This document shows positions 36,434 through 46,101 of a DNA stretch of 64,000 bases, in pieces. The position numbers and the translations under genes were made by a program. The DNA is from Pseudomonas sp. Irchel 3A7. Its GTDB lineage: Bacteria > Pseudomonadota > Gammaproteobacteria > Pseudomonadales > Pseudomonadaceae. Position 1 is the stretch's first letter; every line of letters begins with the position of its first letter. The notes under the pieces are model-generated. The model was not told where the DNA came from and ran no database searches. It was given only the letters and a program-made list of their open reading frames with translations. Location: contig NZ_FYED01000001.1 in assembly GCF_900187565.1 (NCBI RefSeq), positions 1-64,000 on the forward strand. The letters run 5' to 3'.

Positions 36434-37147
36434 ATGAAAGCAATGATTGCCGGTTTGAGTCTGCTGTTGCTGGGTGGCTGTGCGAGCAACGGCCCAACAC
36501 CCTGGGCCGCCCTGACCGACTCCGCCAGTTGCGGAAAATTGAGCTCCGAACAACAGTTGTCGCTGAACCTCGCCAATGACATGGCCAACGACGGCAAACT
36601 GCACGCCAGCCTGGCCAACCTGCAAAGCCTGCCGGACAACCTGGCCGACGTGCGCTTGCGCAAGGCCAAGGTGTATCGGTTGCTGGGCCGCAGCGAAGCC
36701 GAGCCGCTGTACCGCAGCCTGCTCGGCGGCTGCCTGGCCGCTGAAGCTGAACACGGTCTGGGCCAACTCGCCGCCGCCCACGGTGACAACGGCCTGGCCC
36801 AGTCCCACCTGCAACGGGCCGCACGCCTTGCGCCCACCGACGAAAAAATCCGCAACGACCTGGGCGTGGTCTACCTCAATCAACTGCGCGTTGAAGACGC
36901 CCGATTCGAATTCCTCACCGCCATGGAGCTCAAGCAGAGCGATCAACTGGCGGCGGTCAACCTGGTGACCCTGCTGATCTACCAGGACGACTGGAACCGC
37001 GCCGCCGAACTGGTCAGCCGTCTCGGCCTGAGCCCGGCCCAGGTCACCGAAGCCCAGGCCCGCGCCGAAAAACTCAAGACGCCCGCCAAGTCAGGTCCAA
37101 GCGTTGCCGCGCAAGTCGCCGCCGTCGCCAACCCGGCGCTTCAGTAG
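36434..37147 (+). CDS. tadD: Flp pilus TPR lipoprotein TadD
   Basis: A 237-residue lipoprotein with a signal peptide and lipobox LGGC (Cys16). TPR-like repeats follow (about residues 75-190), e.g. AEHGLGQLAAAHGDNGLAQSH and the DEKIRNDLGVVYLNQL repeat. It probably serves as a pilotin/assembly factor for the RcpA secretin at the outer membrane. AGAGGGAACCCG precedes the ATG. Confidence 0.88.
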   Translation: MKAMIAGLSLLLLGGCASNGPTPWAALTDSASCGKLSSEQQLSLNLANDMANDGKLHASLANLQSLPDNLADVRLRKAKVYRLLGRSEAEPLYRSLLGGCLAAEAEHGLGQLAAAHGDNGLAQSHLQRAARLAPTDEKIRNDLGVVYLNQLRVEDARFEFLTAMELKQSDQLAAVNLVTLLIYQDDWNRAAELVSRLGLSPAQVTEAQARAEKLKTPAKSGPSVAAQVAAVANPALQ

Positions 37148-37159
37148 GGAGTACACAGA

Positions 37160-37435
37160 ATGAAACCGACCACCCTCTGCTGCCTCGGCCTGCTGGCCCT
37201 GCCCCTCTACACCCACGCCATCGACCCCGGCCCTGCCTCGCCACAACAACAGGAAACCGAAGGCTGGCTGCAATTGCAAAACAGCAACGCCGCGGCCTCA
37301 ACAAAACGCCAGACCGCCACCGCGACCGAGCGCGAATTGGCGATGCAGCGCTGGCTGAAGAGTTATCAGCATGAGATTCCGGAGTACTTTGACCAGTATG
37401 AAGGGGGCAAGGTGGACAGTGGGTCGGGGGAATAG
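37160..37435 (+). CDS. DUF3613-like small exported protein of the tad locus
   Basis: A 91-residue protein with a signal peptide (MKPTTLCCLGLLALPLYTHA). The mature part is hydrophilic with a helix rich in Gln/Glu and Arg (ATERELAMQRWLKSYQHEIPEYF). It closes the rcpC-tadD operon 13 bases after tadD, at the place occupied by PA4298 in P. aeruginosa. Function unknown; probably periplasmic. Confidence 0.8.
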   Translation: MKPTTLCCLGLLALPLYTHAIDPGPASPQQQETEGWLQLQNSNAAASTKRQTATATERELAMQRWLKSYQHEIPEYFDQYEGGKVDSGSGE

Positions 37436-37464
37436 GCCTGGATTTTTTTGCGCCTGCCAGGCCG

Positions 37465-37532
37465 CCTTCGCGAGCAGGCTCGCTCCCACAATTGAAATGC
37501 CTTCCTCCTATGGGAGCGAGCCTGCTCGCGAA
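37465..37532. repeat. REP doublet, tail to tail
   Basis: CTTCGCGAGCAGGCTCGCTC followed by CCACA, then 18 bp, then TATGGGAGCGAGCCTGCTCG; after the pilus operon. Confidence 0.9.
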
Positions 37533-37565
37533 GAACGATAACGCGGTCTGACTGGCCGTATACGG

Positions 37566-37829
37566 TTACGGAGGATCGAGATTATCCAGCGCCCGATTCA
37601 CCGCCAACTCGCCAAGCATGATCACCTGCGCTATCCCCAGCAATGTGCTGCGCTGCGAGCCTTCCAGAAACGTCGCGAAATCACTGGCCATGACACTGGC
37701 TGAAGCCAGCGATTCACAGGCGTGGGCCAGCAGGGTTTCGGTATCGACATCGGGGGAGATGAAAAACATCGTGCTGGGTTTGCGCACGACGGGGTCGGTT
37801 TCGGGCGGATTTGGGGTTGGTTTGATCAT
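37566..37829 (-). CDS. DUF6124-like small cytoplasmic protein
   Basis: An 87-residue protein starting MIKPTPNPPETD, with the motif FFISPDVDTETLLAHACESLASASVMA. Many pseudomonads carry multiple paralogues of this small family (DUF6124 by memory) in intergenic islands; the function is unknown. The ATG at 37829 is chosen over the upstream ATG because the latter would extend into unrelated DNA. Confidence 0.7.
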   Translation of the reverse strand: MIKPTPNPPETDPVVRKPSTMFFISPDVDTETLLAHACESLASASVMASDFATFLEGSQRSTLLGIAQVIMLGELAVNRALDNLDPP

Positions 37830-38172
37830 GGTGAAACTCCAAGTATGAGATGGAGCTGCCACTGTTCGCCGCGACAGCGATCAAGGGTGGCAGCTGTACG
37901 CGGGGTCGCGGACCGAGCTACTTGGAAACCCGGCATACCCGAAGGTATCCCGCGCACAGCCACCATTACTCCAAACGACAAGCACCGAAGCGCCAGGGTT
38001 TGGAAGGTGTGAATTATGCACCAAGTAGATTGAACAGGCCGCGACAGCCCGATCACTGTTTTTTTGCAGTGACAGACAAAGGCTAGAGATGGCGCTTCCG
38101 ACGGACAACCTGAAAAACGTGTGGGAAGGTTCTGGGGTTTTTATCGGTCGTTAAACATCGTTGTCCGTCAGG

Positions 38173-38201
38173 CCGCCTTCGCGAGCAGGCTCGCTCCCAC
38201 A
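38173..38201 (-). repeat. Single REP
   Basis: CCTTCGCGAGCAGGCTCGCT followed by CCCACA; unpaired, preceded by GTCAGGCCG, a flank shared with the next two single copies. Confidence 0.85.
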
Positions 38202-38242
38202 GTTGGATTGGGTATATCTGTGAGGGATTGGTTGGCTGTCAG

Positions 38243-38272
38243 GCCGCCTTCGCGGGCAAGCCTTGCTCCTAC
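38243..38272 (-). repeat. Single REP variant
   Basis: CCTTCGCGGGCAAGCCTTGC followed by TCCTACA; preceded by the same GTCAGGCCG flank as its neighbour and in the same orientation. Confidence 0.8.
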
Positions 38273-38276
38273 AAAG

Positions 38277-38306
38277 GCAAAAGCAAAAGCAAAAGCAAAA
38301 GCAAAC
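38277..38306 (+). repeat. GCAAAA tandem microsatellite
   Basis: Four perfect GCAAAA units plus a fifth ending GCAAAC directly follow a REP. It is in non-coding DNA and could vary in length between strains. Confidence 0.9.
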
Positions 38307-38421
38307 TGGTGTACACCCGCTTTTCACCACTCATCAGGCCGAGCGTTAGCTCGCCTTAAGCTTTTGATTTTGATCCACCCGCCCCTTCGGCAGGCTGAGT
38401 GGAGGTGTTCATCCGGGGATT

Positions 38422-38610
38422 GGCGCGCAGCGCCGTTCGACGCAGTCGAACACATTGCATGTAGGTGCAGCGAAGCCAACCGGAGGGCAATGCCCCCGGA
38501 TGGATGCCGGAGCGAAGGAACCCCGAGCCTTGGCGAGGGGCCGGACGCCGGGGCGAGACCTTTTGGTTCCTTTTGTGTCGTTTGACAAAAGGGACTCGCC
38601 GTAAGGGCGA
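38422..38610. repeat. Hairpin-rich repeat-like element
   Basis: Successive stem-loops are visible: GGCGC-gca-GCGCC (38422-38434), GTTCGAC-gca-GTCGAAC (38435-38451), a CCGG/GGGC...GCCC/CCGG stem (38480-38499), a CCCC...GGGG stem (38521-38540), CCTTTTGT/ACAAAAGG (38569-38592) and TCGCC/GGCGA (38596-38609 approx.). I remember very similar sequences as dispersed intergenic repeats in the P. fluorescens group, sometimes misannotated as small proteins. No protein-coding function is claimed. Confidence 0.6.
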
Positions 38611-38675
38611 AACCATAAGTCGCCGTTACCGAAGAAACGGATATGCACTCAGTCAACAAAACATAGGTCGGCTGT

Positions 38676-38708
38676 CAGGCCGCCTTCGCTGGCAAGCCAG
38701 CTCCCACA
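38676..38708 (-). repeat. Single REP variant
   Basis: A REP-like copy, CGCCTTCGCTGGCAAGCCAG followed by CTCCCACA, with the GTCAGGC flank, just downstream of pprB. Confidence 0.75.
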
Positions 38709-38724
38709 GTGTTCGGTGACAACT

Positions 38725-39516
38725 TCAGTGGGCAGTAACTCTCTGACGCAAACCGGAATGACTGGGCGATAGCGCCAACGCCAACTGCGTCCGATTATGC
38801 ATATGCGTCAACCTCAACACCTGCGACACATACAACTTCACCGTGTTCTCGGTAATCCCCAACTCACAGGCAATCTGATAATTGGTCTGCCCCTTGCCCA
38901 CCAACCGCGCCACCTCCAGCTGCCGCGGTGACAGCTGATTGAAAATCGCCGGAATCTCCCGCCGATCCACGTCGCTGACATCGCTCTCACCCTCATCCGC
39001 CGAAGCCGACGGATAGGGCGCGCGCCGAACCTTGTCCAGGTCCTGATACAGGTCATCGATCGACTCGGACAGGTATTGCAGCTTCTGATTCAGGTGCCCC
39101 AGTTGCAACGTCTTGTGCCGCTCGTGCACGGCCACTTCCTGACGCTGCAGGCCTTCGAGCAACTCGCCCAGATCAATCGGCTTCTGGTAGTAATCGGCCA
39201 CCCCGGCGCGCAAGGCCTTGATCACATCCTGCTTGTCCGCACGCCCGGTGAGCATGATCGCTTCGAACGCGCGGTGTTTGCCGGACAGGCGTTGCAGCTC
39301 CTGGACCAGTTGAATCCCGTCCAGGCCAGGCATGTGCAGATCGCAGAGCACCAGGCCGATGTCGATGTCTTCATTGAAACGTTCGATGGCCTGATGGCTG
39401 GACTGGCAGGGCACACAACGGTAACCGCTGTTCTCGAGAAATTCGCAGAGCTCTTCAACGATCAATGGCTGGTCGTCGACCACAAGGACTTTTACTGCCG
39501 AGGTACGCTTGTTCAC
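38725..39516 (-). CDS. pprB: Response regulator PprB
   Basis: A 263-residue two-domain response regulator. The receiver domain (residues about 8-125) has VLVVDDQPLI and the phosphorylated Asp in LVLCDLHMPGLDG; a linker coiled coil (KTLQLGHLNQKLQYLSESID) leads to a LuxR-type HTH (LSPRQLEVARLVGKGQTNYQ). PprB activates the flp/tad genes and other surface adhesins in P. aeruginosa. GTG at 39516 is chosen: GGGAG lies six bases upstream of it, whereas the TTG two codons earlier is too close. Confidence 0.88.
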   Translation of the reverse strand: MNKRTSAVKVLVVDDQPLIVEELCEFLENSGYRCVPCQSSHQAIERFNEDIDIGLVLCDLHMPGLDGIQLVQELQRLSGKHRAFEAIMLTGRADKQDVIKALRAGVADYYQKPIDLGELLEGLQRQEVAVHERHKTLQLGHLNQKLQYLSESIDDLYQDLDKVRRAPYPSASADEGESDVSDVDRREIPAIFNQLSPRQLEVARLVGKGQTNYQIACELGITENTVKLYVSQVLRLTHMHNRTQLALALSPSHSGLRQRVTAH

Positions 39517-39617
39517 GTGCAACTCCCTGCCTGGTCAAACGCTGACCGTTCCTGTACTCACAGCCAGAAGCTGTACAACTACTGTATGAAAGTAGCCGCA
39601 CTCCCGACTCTGTACAA

Positions 39618-40088
39618 CTAGCCGAACCAGACAAACGTCAGCAACAACCCCACCAACAGAAAGGGCGCAAAGGGTTGTTTTTTTGACAGTCCAGGCGCCA
39701 GGTATCGCAGGCGTTCTCTAAGCCATTGACCGATCAGACGCCAGACGCTTGGCGCCAGCAGCAACCAGCACACACTGGCCAATCCGGCACCGATGAACAC
39801 GCCGAGTACATGCCGACCGTCGGTCGCCAGCCCCAAGGCTGTCATGAGTTTCACATCCCCGGCACCCAGCCGACCCAGCGCATAGCCGGGCAAGGTGAAG
39901 GCCAGCGCCAGCAACGCAGCCCAGCCGCCCTGCTCTGCCGTCGCCCCCAGCCAGGTGGTGCCGCTCCACAGCAGCCAGGCCAATGCCAGCGCGCCGACAC
40001 CCAAGGTCAGGCCATTGGCGATGTGGCGTTCCCGAGCATCCTGGGCTGCGCAAAGCGTCAGCCAGATCAACAGGACTACACTCTGCAT
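39618..40088 (-). CDS. fppA: Flp prepilin peptidase FppA/TadV
   Basis: A 156-residue A24-family aspartyl prepilin peptidase of the short TadV type, with four to five membrane segments. The catalytic aspartates are in AAQDARERH (Asp17) and the GAGDVKL motif (GxGD type, near residue 78). It cleaves and processes Flp and the pseudopilins. It lies between pprB and tadF, as in P. aeruginosa. Confidence 0.9.
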   Translation of the reverse strand: MQSVVLLIWLTLCAAQDARERHIANGLTLGVGALALAWLLWSGTTWLGATAEQGGWAALLALAFTLPGYALGRLGAGDVKLMTALGLATDGRHVLGVFIGAGLASVCWLLLAPSVWRLIGQWLRERLRYLAPGLSKKQPFAPFLLVGLLLTFVWFG

Positions 40089-40163
40089 CCCTTAAAAACC
40101 GTCCCTTTTGGCTGAATGATTCTATGCTGACATTACGTAGTGATGGTCAGGGTAGACGCACTC

Positions 40164-40604
40164 ATGAAAATCAACCTCCCCCGTAAGCAAAAAGGCGCCG
40201 CCGCGATTGAATTTGCCTTGGTGTTCGTCATTTTTTTCGCCGTGTTCTACGCGATCGTCACCTACAGCCTGCCGCTGTTGCTGATGCAATCGTTCAACCA
40301 GTCCACCGCTGAAGCCGTGCGCCGTAGCGTGGCGTTGGACCCGAACACGCCCGGTTACGAAACCGCGTTGAAAACCGTGGTCAAGGACGAATTGACCCGG
40401 CAGTTGGCGTGGATTCCCGCCGGGCTGAATTTCAATGTCGACACCGACACGGCCACCACCCTCACCGCCGGCGTGCTGAAGGTCAGCATCAATTACCCCA
40501 CCAACAAATTGAGTGCGGTCATTCCCTTCCTGAACCTGCCGGGGATCGGTCCGGTGCCGAGCTTGCCGCCGACGCTCACCGCCAGTTCGAGCCTGCAATT
40601 TTGA
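40164..40604 (+). CDS. tadF: Flp pseudopilin TadF/TadE-like
   Basis: A 146-residue pseudopilin. The prepilin-type cleavage is expected after Gly11 in KQKGAAAIEFALVF, with Glu at position +5 of the mature chain, followed by a hydrophobic helix. ATG at 40164 is preferred; the upstream ATG at 40143 is possible but has no ribosome-binding sequence. It overlaps the proposed pprA start. Confidence 0.8.
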   Translation: MKINLPRKQKGAAAIEFALVFVIFFAVFYAIVTYSLPLLLMQSFNQSTAEAVRRSVALDPNTPGYETALKTVVKDELTRQLAWIPAGLNFNVDTDTATTLTAGVLKVSINYPTNKLSAVIPFLNLPGIGPVPSLPPTLTASSSLQF

Positions 40605-43354
40605 GTGCCGGCGACAAACTCTTCGGGCGTCTTCTCAACCGCCACCCCTCGCCGCCTCAGGACACCCTGCAGCCGCCGAGCCTGCTCAGTGTCGGCCTGC
40701 AGATGCATCTGAATGCCGAAGGTCGGGTGCTGCACCTGACCGGCCCGATCAGGCATCTGCTGGCGCAACAGATACCCGGCGCGCAAGCACCGCATCTGCT
40801 CGATTTCCTGTTACCTCACAGCAGCCTCGCCATCGAGGGCACACCCGCAGATTGGCAGGGGCAGTTGCTTGACCTGGACTTTTACGGTCTGAGCGGCCAA
40901 CCCCTGCATCTGCGTGGTTGGGTCCAGCCATTGGCCGATGCCTGGCTGCTGCAGCTGTTGGACATCGGTGACCTGTTGCTCGAACGCCGGCAGTCGCGTC
41001 TGCGCGAGCAATGCCAGTTGCTGGCGGTGCACATCGGCGAGCAATTGCGCCTGTGCAGCCTGACGCGCCTGCCCGATGTGTTGAGCGAACAACTGCAAGC
41101 CCTGGCCCAGCGCTTTCACATCCCGTGCATCGCCCTGGCGTTGCTCGACGAGCAGGAACAAGGTTGGCAGATTCACCAGCACTACGCGGCGTTCGACGCG
41201 CCCCAACTGTGGCAAAACGGTCAGCGCCTGGGCACCGGCCTCGACAGCCTGAACGGCTCCGCCCCTCAGCATCTCAAACTGATGGAACACCCGCGCCTGC
41301 AACGTACCTTCGGCAACACCGAGGGTTTCGTCGTGCCTTATCACGATGCGCAAGGTGTGGCGGCCTGGCTGCTCTGTGGTTGCTATTCGGCGCAGCAACG
41401 GGCACCCGACGTCGGCGATCGCGACTGGCTGCAATTCGCCGCCGCGCTCGCCAGTCCCTTGCTGGAGCGCTTGCGCGAGCATCGGCATCACCTGCAACTG
41501 GAGCGCCTTGAATCGCTGCAAGCGTTACTCGGCACAGGGTGGTGGGAAGTGTTCGGCGACCGTGCCGAAGTGCGATTGGCGCCCTCGCTGGCCGCCGCCC
41601 TGAACCTGGCCAGTACACCCTTGCCATTGGCCGACTGGCTCGATCAAGTACACCCGGCCGATCGCGAAGAGCTGCGCAGTCGTCTGCAAGCCTTGCAGGA
41701 CGAAGGCACACCACTGCTGATATGCGTGCGCCTGCATCATGTCGACGCTGACTCGGCCCCCGGTTGGTATCGCCTGCAAGGCCAGGCACTGGGTCTTGGC
41801 AAGAACAGGCGCGTAGTGGGCTTCATGCTCGACATCAGCGACATCAAGAATCAGGAACAGCAGGCCGCGGCAGCCCATGCGCGGCTGGACAATCTGATCG
41901 CCCGTTCGCCCGCCGTGATTTACGTGCAGCGCTATGTCGAAGGTGCGTTGCAACCGACCTTCTTCAGCGATAGCCTGCTACCCCTGCTCGGCTGGACACT
42001 CGCCGATTGCAGCGGTGCCGCGCTGGTCGAACGGCTTCACCCCGACGACCGCAACGGCTATTTCGAGCGCACCCGCCAGTTGTTGCGCGAGGGATCGGTG
42101 AGTGCCCGTTATCGACTGCGCGACAATCGCGGCGATTACCACTGGTTGCTCGATGAAGCCAAGTTGCTGCGCGACGATCTGGGCCTGCCGGTCGAGGCCG
42201 TGGGCCTGTGGCTGGACGTCACCGAAGCGACCCTGGCCACCGAGCAGGTCAAGCAAAGCGAGGAGCGTTATCGGATTTTGGTGGAGGACTCGCCGGCAAT
42301 GATCTGCCGCTACCTCCCTGACCTGACCCTGACGTTCGGCAACAAACCATTGGCGACTTATCTGGAGTGCTCGCCGGAACAATTGCCGGGGGTGAATCTG
42401 GGCAACTGGATGTCCGCGGAGCAGCGTGATGCCTTCACTCAGCGCCTGAGCCAGTTGAGTCCCGAGTTCCCGGTCAGTACCGCCGAAATCAACCTGCAAT
42501 TGCCCGGCCGGGAACACGCCTGGTGGGTCTGGTCGGATCGTGGGGTGTTCGATCAGCAAGGCCGGTTGCTGGAGATTCAAGCCGTGGGCCGCGACAACAC
42601 CGAAGTCCGTCGCTCCCAGCAGCAACTCACGCAAAGCGCGAAAATGGCCACCCTCGGCGAAATGGCCACGGGGCTCGCCCATGAAATCAACCAGCCGCTG
42701 AACGTGATGCGCATGGCCATCGTCAATGTGCTCAAGCGCCTGGGCAACGGCGATGCGCAGATCGACTACCTGACCGACAAACTCAATCGCATCGATGCGC
42801 AGGTGCAGCGCGCCGCGCGGGTGGTGGATCACATGCGGGTGTTCGGCCGGCGTTCGGAGATCGAGCAGCATCCGTTCAACCCGGCCCAGGCCATCGAAGG
42901 CACGCTCTCGCTATTGGCCGAAGGCATGCGCGGTAAAGGGGTGGATTTGCGCGTCAGCGAAACAGGGTTCGAGGTGCAGGTTCGCGGGCATGTCGATCAG
43001 CTTGAACAAGTGTTGATCAACCTGATGGTCAATGCGCGGGATGCACTGCTGGGCAAGTGCGAAAAAGATCCGGCGTTCAAACCGTGGATTTCGTTGTACG
43101 CCGAACGGGATGCGCAGTCGGTGAGACTGTGGGTCGAGGACAACGGCGGCGGCATCGATCCACGGTTGCTGGAGCGGATTTTCGAGCCGTTTTTCACCAC
43201 CAAACCGGTGGGCGTCGGCACTGGTCTGGGGCTGTCGGTCAGTTATGGCATCGTCGAGAACATGGGCGGCAAACTCAGCGTCAGAAACTCGACCCAGGGC
43301 GCGCGGTTCTGCATCGAGTTGCCGGTTGTGCCGGCCGATCAGATCACCAGATAG
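40601..43354 (+). CDS. pprA: Sensor histidine kinase PprA
   Basis: About 917 residues if started at the TTG overlapping the tadF stop; the first ATG is at 40703. The N-terminal about 650 residues include GAF/PAS-type sensor modules and no obvious membrane helix. The HisKA phosphoacceptor is in [19 protein letters not shown], and HATPase motifs include NGGGID and [16 protein letters not shown]. It is the partner of PprB, which sits on the opposite strand just beyond fppA. The length agrees with the P. aeruginosa protein. Confidence 0.85.
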   Translation: MSAGDKLFGRLLNRHPSPPQDTLQPPSLLSVGLQMHLNAEGRVLHLTGPIRHLLAQQIPGAQAPHLLDFLLPHSSLAIEGTPADWQGQLLDLDFYGLSGQPLHLRGWVQPLADAWLLQLLDIGDLLLERRQSRLREQCQLLAVHIGEQLRLCSLTRLPDVLSEQLQALAQRFHIPCIALALLDEQEQGWQIHQHYAAFDAPQLWQNGQRLGTGLDSLNGSAPQHLKLMEHPRLQRTFGNTEGFVVPYHDAQGVAAWLLCGCYSAQQRAPDVGDRDWLQFAAALASPLLERLREHRHHLQLERLESLQALLGTGWWEVFGDRAEVRLAPSLAAALNLASTPLPLADWLDQVHPADREELRSRLQALQDEGTPLLICVRLHHVDADSAPGWYRLQGQALGLGKNRRVVGFMLDISDIKNQEQQAAAAHARLDNLIARSPAVIYVQRYVEGALQPTFFSDSLLPLLGWTLADCSGAALVERLHPDDRNGYFERTRQLLREGSVSARYRLRDNRGDYHWLLDEAKLLRDDLGLPVEAVGLWLDVTEATLATEQVKQSEERYRILVEDSPAMICRYLPDLTLTFGNKPLATYLECSPEQLPGVNLGNWMSAEQRDAFTQRLSQLSPEFPVSTAEINLQLPGREHAWWVWSDRGVFDQQGRLLEIQAVGRDNTEVRRSQQQLTQSAKMATLGEMATGLAHEINQPLNVMRMAIVNVLKRLGNGDAQIDYLTDKLNRIDAQVQRAARVVDHMRVFGRRSEIEQHPFNPAQAIEGTLSLLAEGMRGKGVDLRVSETGFEVQVRGHVDQLEQVLINLMVNARDALLGKCEKDPAFKPWISLYAERDAQSVRLWVEDNGGGIDPRLLERIFEPFFTTKPVGVGTGLGLSVSYGIVENMGGKLSVRNSTQGARFCIELPVVPADQITR

Positions 43355-45261
43355 GCTTTGCCTTTCTCGCCGCAGGTCAGGTTGAAACCGACGTCGACCT
43401 TGTTGACGTCGATCCCCAGGTTCATCAACAGGCTGTCCACGATCGGGTCAACCAACGGCGCGAGCAATCCGCTGATCGCCGTGTTCAACAGCGTAGTCAC
43501 ATTCGACAGCGTCGACAGCAACGTACTCAACAGGCTCCCCAGCAGGCTGCCGATGGTCGGGGTGTGTTGAATCAGCGTGATCCCTCCCAGCGTGCTCTTC
43601 AAACTGCCGACCACTCCGGACAGCGTGACTGGATGCGTCGGGATCGGCGGCACATTGACCTCATGGGGATTGGCAAAGGTGTAGTTGGGTTCGCTTTTGC
43701 CGGCGATCGGGCTGTCGATCATGATTTGGCTGCCGCCACCGCCGAAGGGGGTGCGCGCGCCGCAGTTCAACAGGTGGCAGGTTTTCGAGCCGATATCGAC
43801 CAGGGTCAGCGGTGACAGGCTTGGCGCCGGCGAGGACGAGAGCCAGATCGCGTCGTCGATCTGACCGACTTTGACTTGCAAGGCCGAAATGTTGGTGGTG
43901 GCGGTGAGGCTCTTGCTGGCCGGGCTGGCGCAGGAATAGTCGGTAACATGGCTGCTGCCTGTGCCGGCTTCAAGACCGAGATCCAGGTTCAGTCCGTTAG
44001 GCAGTATTTTCAGATCGGTCTGGGTGCAGTTGCCGAGGATGCAACCGGGTGCCAGCAACGTATTGACCAGCCCGACCACAGGCGTCAACAAGGTGTTGAC
44101 CAACTGCAGAACGCTGTTGATCAACGACAGGTCAACCGAGACCAGAATACGGACCTGCGCGGTGCGCACGTAAATTCTGTTCGGCCCCAACGGGGCGAGT
44201 TTCGCCAGCGCCGGGTTGCCGACCGCCGAGAACTGCGGCGGCTGAATGACCTTGATGCGGGTGGTCACGCCCGCCAATCCCAACACGTTCACCGGCAACA
44301 CCGCGTTCACCGCGCTGTTCTTGTTCGCCAGTTGGACAAAGCCCTGAATCAATTGAAACAGCTGTACCGTGGCGTCCAGCCCGGCGGCTTGCGTGCCGGT
44401 TTGCAAGGCCAGTAAATCACCCAGTTTGATCGGCGAGGCGCTGGTGGCCGCGAGCTGTAGATTGACCAACGCCGCTTTGACTTCAACGGTGGCGCCGCTG
44501 CGGTTGGCCACCTCGGCGGAGGCCTTGATGAATGAGGTCACACTGGCCTGGGTGTTCAGCAACGCGGTGTAGTTGCCGGCCGCTACGCCCAGTTCAATGG
44601 CGAGCTGATCCATGAATTTCAGCAGGTTGATATCGGTCTTGATCAAGCCGTCCCAGCCGCCGACGGTCAGGTTGACATTGCCCCCCAACAGCGTCGAGAA
44701 CAGCGGGTTCAGAAGGTTCGACCTTGCACTGTCGGCCCCCAGCAATGTGCTGCGGATACTCAGTTGCGCCAACGTCTGCTTGGGCTCGGCGGCAACCGCG
44801 GTGGCACTGAGACGGGTCGTGAGACTGACCGGTCCGCCGGACAGCAACGCACCGATCCCTGCGGCCACGCTGGTGACAACGGGACGTGTGACGATCACTT
44901 GTACGGTAGCGGTTTTGGTTGGGTCGACGGCGAAGGTTCGCAGGTTTTCGGCACCCGTCTGCAAGGTGCCGCAACTGACCGTCAGCGTGTTGTCCGTACT
45001 GACGGTAAATCCGTTGCGCGCCGCACTTTCAGTGGCGTAAACGGCGGCACTCTGCCCGGACTGGCAGTTGCCATCGCGGGTCACGGCTTCGAGCGCCGCG
45101 GTGTCCGCCACCCGTTGCAGTTTGCGCTGTTCCAGATACAGCCTGCCGGAATCGATGACCAGCAGCATGAAGCCCAGCGCCAGTGCCAGGGTTCCCACCG
45201 CCATCAAACCGATCGCCCCCCGCTGCCGGGCCGGACCGCGAAACTGCATGCGAGGTGACAT
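43339..45261 (-). CDS. tadG: Flp pilus assembly protein TadG
   Basis: A 640-residue protein with a TadG/TadE-type N-terminus: RQRGAIGLMAVGTLALALGF (residues about 13-32) as the membrane anchor, followed by DSGRLYLEQRKLQRVADTAALEA. The large remaining part is exported, beta-rich and serine/threonine/asparagine-rich with several cysteines near its end. The ATG at 45261 has AAAGGAG seven bases upstream; the longer open frame is an REP-derived extension. Its last 16 bases overlap the convergent pprA. Confidence 0.85.
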   Translation of the reverse strand: MSPRMQFRGPARQRGAIGLMAVGTLALALGFMLLVIDSGRLYLEQRKLQRVADTAALEAVTRDGNCQSGQSAAVYATESAARNGFTVSTDNTLTVSCGTLQTGAENLRTFAVDPTKTATVQVIVTRPVVTSVAAGIGALLSGGPVSLTTRLSATAVAAEPKQTLAQLSIRSTLLGADSARSNLLNPLFSTLLGGNVNLTVGGWDGLIKTDINLLKFMDQLAIELGVAAGNYTALLNTQASVTSFIKASAEVANRSGATVEVKAALVNLQLAATSASPIKLGDLLALQTGTQAAGLDATVQLFQLIQGFVQLANKNSAVNAVLPVNVLGLAGVTTRIKVIQPPQFSAVGNPALAKLAPLGPNRIYVRTAQVRILVSVDLSLINSVLQLVNTLLTPVVGLVNTLLAPGCILGNCTQTDLKILPNGLNLDLGLEAGTGSSHVTDYSCASPASKSLTATTNISALQVKVGQIDDAIWLSSSPAPSLSPLTLVDIGSKTCHLLNCGARTPFGGGGSQIMIDSPIAGKSEPNYTFANPHEVNVPPIPTHPVTLSGVVGSLKSTLGGITLIQHTPTIGSLLGSLLSTLLSTLSNVTTLLNTAISGLLAPLVDPIVDSLLMNLGIDVNKVDVGFNLTCGEKGKAYLVI

Positions 45262-45375
45262 CGCGCACTCCTTTGCCGGCGCACTGCCGAGCGCTACCTC
45301 CGTTGGTGTGAAGCAGTGTAGACAAGGGTTCAGGCCACTGCTGGCAACTCGCCACCCCTGACAACAAAAAAACCC

Positions 45376-45475
45376 TGTAGGAGCGAGCTTGCTCGCGATG
45401 GACGTCAACGATAACGCGCACCTTCCGGCAGCACGCGTCGTCCTTGCGTTCTTCGCGAGCAAGCTCGCTCCTACA
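45376..45475. repeat. REPIN, TGTAGG subtype
   Basis: Left half TGTAGGAGCGAGCTTGCTCG plus GATGGACGTCAACGATAACG spacer, right half TTCGCGAGCAAGCTCGCTCC plus TACA. The same long spacer recurs in the copy at 54827. Confidence 0.9.
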
Positions 45476-45489
45476 GGGGTTTGTGGTGG

Positions 45490-46047
45490 TTACTTGGGTG
45501 GGTAGTTGGCCAGTATCCGGGTGACGGTTTCGCGTATTGCATTGCTGCGATCGGAGGGGTTTGGTGTGCGGCTGAGGATCTGTTCGTCACTGCCCCGCCA
45601 CACCAGTTTGCCGTCCTTGCCGTCGAGCAGGTCGATCTGGATGGTCGCCACTTTATAACTGACGTTGCGGGTTTCGTTGTACATCGGCGCGCCCCAGTAG
45701 CCGTACCACGGATTACCCCAACCACCGCCATAGTTGGTGGTCACCTGTTGCTGGCGCTCCTCGACAATCAGATAAGTCTGCACATTCAAATCACCCTTGC
45801 CACTCCCTCCGGCAGGGCGCAGGCCGCGCTGATCCAGTTGATCGGCCACCGATTGGCGCACCCGTTGCTCGGTCAGGTCGCTCTTGATCCGTGGATCATC
45901 GGGGCGATATTGCAGGGCGGGTTCTTTCCAGCTCCAGCTGCGATAGGCGGCGAAGTCGCGGCTGGCATCGAAGTCATGGTTGACCTGGTTGGCGGCACAG
46001 GCACTGAGCAGCGCGGCCGCTGCCAGTAGAACGAGACGGCGGAACAT
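45490..46047 (-). CDS. DUF4136 lipoprotein (first of a pair)
   Basis: A 185-residue lipoprotein with a signal peptide and lipobox LSAC (Cys17). The DUF4136 motifs [25 protein letters not shown] and the Gly/Tyr-rich YGGGWGNPWYGYWG segment are present. A second homologue lies directly upstream on the same strand, giving a tandem duplicate. Such proteins probably sit in the outer membrane or periplasm; their function is unknown. The ATG at 46047 follows GGAGAACC. Confidence 0.85.
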   Translation of the reverse strand: MFRRLVLLAAAALLSACAANQVNHDFDASRDFAAYRSWSWKEPALQYRPDDPRIKSDLTEQRVRQSVADQLDQRGLRPAGGSGKGDLNVQTYLIVEERQQQVTTNYGGGWGNPWYGYWGAPMYNETRNVSYKVATIQIDLLDGKDGKLVWRGSDEQILSRTPNPSDRSNAIRETVTRILANYPPK

Positions 46048-46101
46048 GATGGTTCTCCGGTTGAAGACATGCACCTGTGAAACGCTTCTTATCTGCAGAA
46101 G

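Larger units (their letters stand above)
37830..38724. other. Long intergenic region with REPs and structured repeats
   Basis: Nearly 0.9 kb without a supported gene lies between the structural pilus genes and pprB. Its left part (37830-38160) shows nothing beyond the promoter region expected for the small DUF6124 gene. Its right part holds single REPs (38173-38201, 38243-38272 and 38676-38708), a GCAAAA tandem repeat and the hairpin-rich stretch described separately. Several overlapping small ORFs cross it in all frames but look like a repeat element rather than genes. Confidence 0.7.

Noticed and set aside
38277..38306. Coding phase-variation repeat
   Set aside because: The GCAAAA run lies in non-coding DNA with no gene reading through it, so contingency-locus function is unsupported.
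38121..38719. Overlapping small ORFs in the hairpin-rich repeat
   Set aside because: Three frames are open at once and the sequences resemble known misannotated translations of a dispersed repeat.
45262..45462. N-terminal extension of tadG
   Set aside because: The in-frame upstream sequence is encoded by a REPIN and lacks a ribosome binding site; the AAAGGAG-preceded ATG at 45261 is better.
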